DNA from: Diadophis punctatus similis
Lineage: Eukaryota > Chordata > Lepidosauria > Squamata > Dipsadidae
DNA length: 64,000 nt
NCBI GenBank assembly: GCA_023053685.1
Contig: JALIGW010000254.1
Coordinates: 62,001 to 126,000 of the forward strand
Direction of reading: 5' to 3'
Shown: positions 53,601-63,900 of the stretch, one piece after another
Layout: every line of letters begins with the position of its first letter
How positions within the stretch are numbered: position 1 is the stretch's first letter
The notes under the pieces: model-generated
Databases searched by the model: none
What the model saw: only the letters and a program-made list of their open reading frames with translations
What the model was told of the DNA's origin: nothing
Program-made: the position numbers and the translations under genes

Positions 53601-54020
53601 CTAACACAGCATTCGCCTTATTTCTCAATTCAGCCCAAAAACATCACTTTTGACAAACACCTCAGAAATGAAAAAGAAACACATATTCCTGTTCCCCACA
53701 GGCTGGAAAGCCGAATTCTCGTTTGATTTTCGATTCCGAGCCTACCCTGAAGAGCTAGCCCAAAGTCTAACACAGCATTCGCCTTAGGATTCAATTCAGT
53801 CCAAAAACATCACTTTTGACAAACACCTCAGAAATGAAAATGAAACACATATTCCTGTTCCCCACAGGCTGGAAAGCTGAATTCTCTCTTGATTTTTGAT
53901 TCCGACCTTTCCCTGAAGAGCTAGCCCAAGGTCTAACACAGCATTCGCCTTATTTCTCAATTCAGCCAAAAAACATCACTTTTGACAAACAGATCAGAAA
54001 TGAAAAAGAAACACATATTC
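47680..54020 (+). repeat. Displaced relative of 26-32 kb domain, with internal 1,330-bp duplication
   Basis: Private variants of 26.3-31.7 kb reappear in the same order: TGAACAG 26,346 to 47,767 and GAAAACCGAATTC 26,471 to 47,892 (offset 21,421); CCGGATTCTCGCTTAAT 27,803 to 49,391 (21,588); GCTTAATTTTC 29,477 to 52,062 (22,585); GAAAGAGAAAC 30,921 to 52,676 (about 21,755). Offset changes are close to whole monomers. Within it, about 49,500-50,640 and 50,830-51,970 are a 1,330-bp (8-mer) pair, sharing the TGAACAG marker (49,595 and 50,925) and the private CATTTGCC (49,792 and 51,122). The last ~330 bp are transitional monomers with CAGATCAG near 53,990. Confidence 0.8.
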
Positions 54021-57000
54021 CTGTTCCCCACATGCTGGAAAGCCGAATTCTCGCTTGAATTTTGATTCCGAGCCTACCCTGAAGAGCTAGCCCAAAGTCT
54101 AACACAGCATTCGCCTTAGGACTCAATACAGCCAAAAAACATGACTTTTGACAAACACCTCAGAAATGAAAATGAAACACATATTCCTGTTCCCCACGGG
54201 CTGGAAAGCCGAATTCTCGCTTGATTTTTGATTCCGACCTTTCCCTGAAGAGCTAGCCCAAGGTCTAACACAGCATTCGCCTTATTTCTCAATTCAGCCC
54301 AAAAACATCACTTTTGACAAACACCTCAGAAATGAAAAAGAAAGACATATTCCTGTTCCCCACGTGCTGGAAAGCCAAATTCTCGCTTGATTTTCGATTC
54401 CGAACCTACCCTGAAGAGCTAGCCGAAAGTCTAACACAGCATTTGCCTTAGGATTCAATTCAGTCCAAAAACATCACTTTTGACAAACACCTCAGAAATG
54501 AAAAAGAAACACATATTCCTGTTCCCCACGTGCTGGAAAGCCGAATTCTCGCTTGATTTTCGATTCCGAGCCTACCCTGAAGAGCTAGCCCAAAGTCTAA
54601 CACAGCATTCGCCTTAGGACTCAATACAGCCAAAAAACATGACTTTTGACAAACACCTCAGAAATGAAAATGAAACACATATTCCTGTTCCCCACAGGCT
54701 GGAAAGCCGAATTCTCGCTTGATTTTTGATTCCGAGCTTTCCCTGAAGAGAAAGCCCAATGTCTAACACGGAATTCGCCTTAGTTCTCAATTCAGCCCAA
54801 AAACATCACTTTTGACAAACACCTCAGAAATGAAAAAGAAACACATATTCCTGTTCCCCACGTGCTGGAAAGCCGAATTCTTGCTTGATTTTCGATTCCG
54901 AGCCTACCCTGAAGAGCTAGCCCAAAGTCTAACACAGCATTCGCCTTAGGACTCAATACAGCCAAAAAACATGACTTTTGACAAACACCTCAGAAATGAA
55001 AATGAAACACATATTCCTGTTCCCCACAGGCTGGAAAGCCGAATTCTCGCTTGATTTTTGATTCCGACCTTTCCCTGAAGAGCTAGCCCAAAGTCTAACA
55101 CAGTATTCGCCTTAGGACTCAATACAGCCAAAAAACATCACTTTTGACAAACACCTCAGAAATGAAAATGAAACACATATTCCTGTTCCCCACAGGCTGG
55201 AAAGCTGAATTTTCTCTTGATTTTTGATTCCGACCTTTCCCTGAAGAGCTAGCCCAATGTCTAACACGGAATTCGCCTTAGTTCTCAATTCAGCCAAAAA
55301 CATCACTTTTGACAAACACATCAGAAATGAAAAAGAAACACATATTCCTGTTCCCCACATGCTGGAAAGCCGAATTCTCACTTGAATTTTGATTCCGAGC
55401 CTACCCTGAAGAGCTAGCCCAAGGTCTAACACAGCATTCGCCTTATTTCTCAATTCAGCCCAAAAACATGACTTTTGACAAACACCTCAGAAATGAAAAA
55501 GAAACACATATTCCTGTTCCCCACGGGCTGGAAAGCCGAATTCTCGCTTGATTTTTGATTCCGACCTTTCCCTGAAGAGCTAGCCCAAGGTCTAACACAG
55601 CATTCGCCTTAGGATTCAATTCAGCCCAAAAACATGACTTTTGACAAACACCTCAGAAATGAAAAAGAAAGACATATTCCTGTTCACCACGTGCTGGAAA
55701 GCCAAATTCTCGCTTGATTTTCGATTCCGAGCCTACCCTGAAGAGCTAGCCGAAAGTCTAACACAGCATTCGCCTTAGGACTCAATACAGCCAAAAAACA
55801 TGACTTTTGACAAACACCTCAGAAATGAAAATGAAACACATATTCCTGTTCCCCACAGGCTGGAAAGCCGAATTCTCGCTTGATTTTTGATTCCGACCTT
55901 TCCCTGAAGAGCAAGCCCAAAGTCTAACACAGCATTCGCCTTAGGACTCAATACAGCCAAAAAACATGACTTTTGACAAACACCTCAGAAATGAAAATGA
56001 AACACATATTCCTGTTCCCCACAGGCTGGAAAGCCGAATTCTCGCTTGATTTTCGATTCCGAGCCTACCCTGAAGAGCTAGCCCAAAGTCTAACACAGCA
56101 TTCGCCTTAGGATTCAATTCAGTCCAAAAACATCACTTTTGACAAACACCTCAGAAATGAAAATGAAACACATATTCCTGTTCCCCACAGGCTGGAAAGC
56201 TGAATTCTCTCTTGATTTTTGATTCCGACCTTTCCCTGAAGAGCTAGCCCAATGACTAACACGGAATTCGCCTTAGTTCTCAATTCAGCCAAAAAACATC
56301 ACTTTTGACAAACACATCAGAAATGAAAAAGAAACACATATTCCTGTTCCCCACATGCTGGAAAGCCGAATTCTCGCTTGAATTTTGATTCCGAGCCTAC
56401 CCTGAAGAGCTAGCCCAAGGTCTAACACAGCATTCGCCTTATTTCTCAATTCAGCCCAAAAACATCACTTTTGACAAACACCTCAGAAATGAAAAAGAAA
56501 GACATATTCCTGTTCCCCACGTGCTGGAAAGCCAAATTCTCGCTTGATTTTCGATTCCGAGCCTACCCTGAAGAGCTAGCCCAAAGTCTAACACAGCATT
56601 CGCCTTAGGACTCAATACAGCCAAAAAACATGACTTTTGACAAACACCTCAGAAATGAAAATGAAACACATATTTCTGTTCCCCACAGGCTGGAAAGCCG
56701 AATTCTCGCTTGATTTTTGATTCCGACCTTTCCCTGAAGAGCTAGCCCAAAGTCTAACACAGCATTCGCCTTATTTCTCAATTCAGCCCAAAAACATGAC
56801 TTTTGACAAACACCTCAGAAATGAAAATGAAACACATATTCCTGTTCCCCACAGGCTGGAAAGCCGAATTCTCGCTTGATTTTTGATTCCGACCTTTCCC
56901 TGAAGAGCAAGCCCAAAGTCTAACACAGCATTCGCCTTAGGACTCAATACAGCCAAAAAACATGACTTTTGACAAACACCTCAGAAATGAAAATGAAACA

Positions 57001-57505
57001 CATATTCCTGTTCCCCACAGGCTGGAAAGCCGAATTCTCGCTTGATTTTCGATTCCGAGCCTACCCTGAAGAGCTAGCCCAAAGTCTAACACAGCATTCG
57101 CCTTAGGATTCAATTCAGTCCAAAAACATCACTTTTGACAAACACCTCAGAAATGAAAATGAAACACATATTCCTGTTCCCCACAGGCTGGAAAGCTGAA
57201 TTCTCTCTTGATTTTTGATTCCGACCTTTCCCTGAAGAGCTAGCCCAATGACTAACACGGAATTCGCCTTAGTTCTCAATTCAGCCAAAAAACATCACTT
57301 TTGACAAACACATCAGAAATGAAAAAGAAACACATATTCCTGTTCCCCACATGCTGGAAAGCCGAATTCTCGCTTGAATTTTGATTCCGAGCCTACCCTG
57401 AAGAGCTAGCCCAAGGTCTAACACAGCATTCGCCTTATTTCTCAATTCAGCCCAAAAACATCACTTTTGACAAACACCTCAGAAATGAAAAAGAAAGACA
57501 TATTC
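54021..57505 (+). repeat. 3,485-bp (21-mer) higher-order unit, copy 1
   Basis: It carries private CATTTGCC (near 54,443), GAATTCTTGCTTG (near 54,877), CAGTATTCG (near 55,103), GTTCACCACG (near 55,685), GAGCAAGCCC (55,909 and 56,905) and CAATGACTAAC (near 56,253 and 57,247). All recur at exactly 3,485 bp. It contains an internal 6-monomer duplication at an offset of 994-996 (about 55,795-56,515 and 56,791-57,511). The GAGAAAGCCC marker is at 54,745. Confidence 0.9.
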
Positions 57506-60500
57506 CTGTTCCCCACATGCTGGAAAGCCGAATTCTCGCTTGAATTTTGATTCCGAGCCTACCCTGAAGAGCTAGCCCAAAGTCTAACACAGCATTCGCC
57601 TTAGGACTCAATACAGCCAAAAAACATGACTTTTGACAAACACCTCAGAAATGAAAATGAAACACATATTCCTGTTCCCCACGGGCTGGAAAGCCGAATT
57701 CTCGCTTGATTTTTGATTCCGACCTTTCCCTGAAGAGCTAGCCCAAGGTCTAACACAGCATTCGCCTTATTTCTCAATTCAGCCCAAAAACATCACTTTT
57801 GACAAACACCTCAGAAATGAAAAAGAAAGACATATTCCTGTTCCCCACGTGCTGGAAAGCCAAATTCTCGCTTGATTTTCGATTCCGAACCTACCCTGAA
57901 GAGCTAGCCGAAAGTCTAACACAGCATTTGCCTTAGGATTCAATTCAGTCCAAAAACATCACTTTTGACAAACACCTCAGAAATGAAAAAGAAACACATA
58001 TTCCTGTTCCCCACGTGCTGGAAAGCCGAATTCTCGCTTGATTTTCGATTCCGAGCCTACCCTGAAGAGCTAGCCCAAAGTCTAACACAGCATTCGCCTT
58101 AGGACTCAATACAGCCAAAAAACATGACTTTTGACAAACACCTCAGAAATGAAAATGAAACACATATTCCTGTTCCCCACAGGCTGGAAAGCCGAATTCT
58201 CGCTTGATTTTTGATTCCGAGCTTTCCCTGAAGAGAAAGCCCAATGTCTAACACGGAATTCGCCTTAGTTCTCAATTCAGCCCAAAAACATCACTTTTGA
58301 CAAACACCTCAGAAATGAAAAAGAAACACATATTCCTGTTCCCCACGTGCTGGAAAGCCGAATTCTTGCTTGATTTTCGATTCCGAGCCTACCCTGAAGA
58401 GCTAGCCCAAAGTCTAACACAGCATTCGCCTTAGGACTCAATACAGCCAAAAAACATGACTTTTGACAAACACCTCAGAAATGAAAATGAAACACATATT
58501 CCTGTTCCCCACAGGCTGGAAAGCCGAATTCTCGCTTGATTTTTGATTCCGACCTTTCCCTGAAGAGCTAGCCCAAAGTCTAACACAGTATTCGCCTTAG
58601 GACTCAATACAGCCAAAAAACATCACTTTTGACAAACACCTCAGAAATGAAAATGAAACACATATTCCTGTTCCCCACAGGCTGGAAAGCTGAATTTTCT
58701 CTTGATTTTTGATTCCGACCTTTCCCTGAAGAGCTAGCCCAATGTCTAACACGGAATTCGCCTTAGTTCTCAATTCAGCCAAAAACATCACTTTTGACAA
58801 ACACATCAGAAATGAAAAAGAAACACATATTCCTGTTCCCCACATGCTGGAAAGCCGAATTCTCACTTGAATTTTGATTCCGAGCCTACCCTGAAGAGCT
58901 AGCCCAAGGTCTAACACAGCATTCGCCTTATTTCTCAATTCAGCCCAAAAACATGACTTTTGACAAACACCTCAGAAATGAAAAAGAAACACATATTCCT
59001 GTTCCCCACGGGCTGGAAAGCCGAATTCTCGCTTGATTTTTGATTCCGACCTTTCCCTGAAGAGCTAGCCCAAGGTCTAACACAGCATTCGCCTTAGGAT
59101 TCAATTCAGCCCAAAAACATGACTTTTGACAAACACCTCAGAAATGAAAAAGAAAGACATATTCCTGTTCACCACGTGCTGGAAAGCCAAATTCTCGCTT
59201 GATTTTCGATTCCGAGCCTACCCTGAAGAGCTAGCCGAAAGTCTAACACAGCATTCGCCTTAGGACTCAATACAGCCAAAAAACATGACTTTTGACAAAC
59301 ACCTCAGAAATGAAAATGAAACACATATTCCTGTTCCCCACAGGCTGGAAAGCCGAATTCTCGCTTGATTTTTGATTCCGACCTTTCCCTGAAGAGCAAG
59401 CCCAAAGTCTAACACAGCATTCGCCTTAGGACTCAATACAGCCAAAAAACATGACTTTTGACAAACACCTCAGAAATGAAAATGAAACACATATTCCTGT
59501 TCCCCACAGGCTGGAAAGCCGAATTCTCGCTTGATTTTCGATTCCGAGCCTACCCTGAAGAGCTAGCCCAAAGTCTAACACAGCATTCGCCTTAGGATTC
59601 AATTCAGTCCAAAAACATCACTTTTGACAAACACCTCAGAAATGAAAATGAAACACATATTCCTGTTCCCCACAGGCTGGAAAGCTGAATTCTCTCTTGA
59701 TTTTTGATTCCGACCTTTCCCTGAAGAGCTAGCCCAATGACTAACACGGAATTCGCCTTAGTTCTCAATTCAGCCAAAAAACATCACTTTTGACAAACAC
59801 ATCAGAAATGAAAAAGAAACACATATTCCTGTTCCCCACATGCTGGAAAGCCGAATTCTCGCTTGAATTTTGATTCCGAGCCTACCCTGAAGAGCTAGCC
59901 CAAGGTCTAACACAGCATTCGCCTTATTTCTCAATTCAGCCCAAAAACATCACTTTTGACAAACACCTCAGAAATGAAAAAGAAAGACATATTCCTGTTC
60001 CCCACGTGCTGGAAAGCCAAATTCTCGCTTGATTTTCGATTCCGAGCCTACCCTGAAGAGCTAGCCCAAAGTCTAACACAGCATTCGCCTTAGGACTCAA
60101 TACAGCCAAAAAACATGACTTTTGACAAACACCTCAGAAATGAAAATGAAACACATATTTCTGTTCCCCACAGGCTGGAAAGCCGAATTCTCGCTTGATT
60201 TTTGATTCCGACCTTTCCCTGAAGAGCTAGCCCAAAGTCTAACACAGCATTCGCCTTATTTCTCAATTCAGCCCAAAAACATGACTTTTGACAAACACCT
60301 CAGAAATGAAAATGAAACACATATTCCTGTTCCCCACAGGCTGGAAAGCCGAATTCTCGCTTGATTTTTGATTCCGACCTTTCCCTGAAGAGCAAGCCCA
60401 AAGTCTAACACAGCATTCGCCTTAGGACTCAATACAGCCAAAAAACATGACTTTTGACAAACACCTCAGAAATGAAAATGAAACACATATTCCTGTTCCC

Positions 60501-60990
60501 CACAGGCTGGAAAGCCGAATTCTCGCTTGATTTTCGATTCCGAGCCTACCCTGAAGAGCTAGCCCAAAGTCTAACACAGCATTCGCCTTAGGATTCAATT
60601 CAGTCCAAAAACATCACTTTTGACAAACACCTCAGAAATGAAAATGAAACACATATTCCTGTTCCCCACAGGCTGGAAAGCTGAATTCTCTCTTGATTTT
60701 TGATTCCGACCTTTCCCTGAAGAGCTAGCCCAATGACTAACACGGAATTCGCCTTAGTTCTCAATTCAGCCAAAAAACATCACTTTTGACAAACACATCA
60801 GAAATGAAAAAGAAACACATATTCCTGTTCCCCACATGCTGGAAAGCCGAATTCTCGCTTGAATTTTGATTCCGAGCCTACCCTGAAGAGCTAGCCCAAG
60901 GTCTAACACAGCATTCGCCTTATTTCTCAATTCAGCCCAAAAACATCACTTTTGACAAACACCTCAGAAATGAAAAAGAAAGACATATTC
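57506..60990 (+). repeat. 3,485-bp (21-mer) higher-order unit, copy 2
   Basis: I saw no difference from copy 1 in the stretches compared line by line, including all private variants and the internal 6-mer duplication. The GAGAAAGCCC marker is at 58,230. Such identity implies very recent amplification, or an assembly artefact. Confidence 0.9.
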
Positions 60991-63900
60991 CTGTTCCCCA
61001 CATGCTGGAAAGCCGAATTCTCGCTTGAATTTTGATTCCGAGCCTACCCTGAAGAGCTAGCCCAAAGTCTAACACAGCATTCGCCTTAGGACTCAATACA
61101 GCCAAAAAACATGACTTTTGACAAACACCTCAGAAATGAAAATGAAACACATATTCCTGTTCCCCACGGGCTGGAAAGCCGAATTCTCGCTTGATTTTTG
61201 ATTCCGACCTTTCCCTGAAGAGCTAGCCCAAGGTCTAACACAGCATTCGCCTTATTTCTCAATTCAGCCCAAAAACATCACTTTTGACAAACACCTCAGA
61301 AATGAAAAAGAAAGACATATTCCTGTTCCCCACGTGCTGGAAAGCCAAATTCTCGCTTGATTTTCGATTCCGAACCTACCCTGAAGAGCTAGCCGAAAGT
61401 CTAACACAGCATTTGCCTTAGGATTCAATTCAGTCCAAAAACATCACTTTTGACAAACACCTCAGAAATGAAAAAGAAACACATATTCCTGTTCCCCACG
61501 TGCTGGAAAGCCGAATTCTCGCTTGATTTTCGATTCCGAGCCTACCCTGAAGAGCTAGCCCAAAGTCTAACACAGCATTCGCCTTAGGACTCAATACAGC
61601 CAAAAAACATGACTTTTGACAAACACCTCAGAAATGAAAAAGAAACACATATTCCTGTTCCCCACGTGCTGGAAAACCAAATTCTCGCTTGATTTTCGAT
61701 TCCGAGCCTACCCTGAAGAGCTAGCCCAAAGTCTAACACAGCATTCGCCTTAGGATTCAATTCAGCCCAAAAACATCACTTTTGACAAACACCTCAGAAA
61801 TGAAAAAGAAACACATATTCCTGTTCCCCACGTGCTGGAAAGCCGAATTCTTGCTTGATTTTCGATTCCGAGCCTACCCTGAAGAGCTAGCCCAAAGTCT
61901 AACACAGCATTCGCCTTAGGACTCAATACAGCCAAAAAACATGACTTTTGACAAACACCTCAGAAATGAAAATGAAACACATATTCCTGTTCCCCACAGG
62001 CTGGAAAGCCGAATTCTCGCTTGATTTTTGATTCCGACCTTTCCCTGAAGAGCTAGCCCAAAGTCTAACACAGTATTCGCCTTAGGACTCAATACAGCCA
62101 AAAAACATCACTTTTGACAAACACCTCAGAAATGAAAATGAAACACATATTCCTGTTCCCCACAGGCTGGAAAGCTGAATTTTCTCTTGATTTTTGATTC
62201 CGACCTTTCCCTGAAGAGCTAGCCCAATGTCTAACACGGAATTCGCCTTAGTTCTCAATTCAGCCAAAAACATCACTTTTGACAAACACATCAGAAATGA
62301 AAAAGAAACACATATTCCTGTTCCCCACATGCTGGAAAGCCGAATTCTCACTTGAATTTTGATTCCGAGCCTACCCTGAAGAGCTAGCCCAAGGTCTAAC
62401 ACAGCATTCGCCTTATTTCTCAATTCAGCCCAAAAACATGACTTTTGACAAACACCTCAGAAATGAAAAAGAAACACATATTCCTGTTCCCCACGGGCTG
62501 GAAAGCCGAATTCTCGCTTGATTTTTGATTCCGACCTTTCCCTGAAGAGCTAGCCCAAGGTCTAACACAGCATTCGCCTTAGGATTCAATTCAGCCCAAA
62601 AACATGACTTTTGACAAACACCTCAGAAATGAAAAAGAAAGACATATTCCTGTTCACCACGTGCTGGAAAGCCAAATTCTCGCTTGATTTTCGATTCCGA
62701 GCCTACCCTGAAGAGCTAGCCGAAAGTCTAACACAGCATTCGCCTTAGGACTCAATACAGCCAAAAAACATGACTTTTGACAAACACCTCAGAAATGAAA
62801 ATGAAACACATATTCCTGTTCCCCACAGGCTGGAAAGCCGAATTCTCGCTTGATTTTTGATTCCGACCTTTCCCTGAAGAGCAAGCCCAAAGTCTAACAC
62901 AGCATTCGCCTTAGGACTCAATACAGCCAAAAAACATGACTTTTGACAAACACCTCAGAAATGAAAATGAAACACATATTCCTGTTCCCCACAGGCTGGA
63001 AAGCCGAATTCTCGCTTGATTTTCGATTCCGAGCCTACCCTGAAGAGCTAGCCCAAAGTCTAACACAGCATTCGCCTTAGGATTCAATTCAGTCCAAAAA
63101 CATCACTTTTGACAAACACCTCAGAAATGAAAATGAAACACATATTCCTGTTCCCCACAGGCTGGAAAGCTGAATTCTCTCTTGATTTTTGATTCCGACC
63201 TTTCCCTGAAGAGCTAGCCCAATGACTAACACGGAATTCGCCTTAGTTCTCAATTCAGCCAAAAAACATCACTTTTGACAAACACATCAGAAATGAAAAA
63301 GAAACACATATTCCTGTTCCCCACATGCTGGAAAGCCGAATTCTCGCTTGAATTTTGATTCCGAGCCTACCCTGAAGAGCTAGCCCAAGGTCTAACACAG
63401 CATTCGCCTTATTTCTCAATTCAGCCCAAAAACATCACTTTTGACAAACACCTCAGAAATGAAAAAGAAAGACATATTCCTGTTCCCCACGTGCTGGAAA
63501 GCCAAATTCTCGCTTGATTTTCGATTCCGAGCCTACCCTGAAGAGCTAGCCCAAAGTCTAACACAGCATTCGCCTTAGGACTCAATACAGCCAAAAAACA
63601 TGACTTTTGACAAACACCTCAGAAATGAAAATGAAACACATATTTCTGTTCCCCACAGGCTGGAAAGCCGAATTCTCGCTTGATTTTTGATTCCGACCTT
63701 TCCCTGAAGAGCTAGCCCAAAGTCTAACACAGCATTCGCCTTATTTCTCAATTCAGCCCAAAAACATGACTTTTGACAAACACCTCAGAAATGAAAATGA
63801 AACACATATTCCTGTTCCCCACAGGCTGGAAAGCCGAATTCTCGCTTGATTTTTGATTCCGACCTTTCCCTGAAGAGCAAGCCCAAAGTCTAACACAGCA

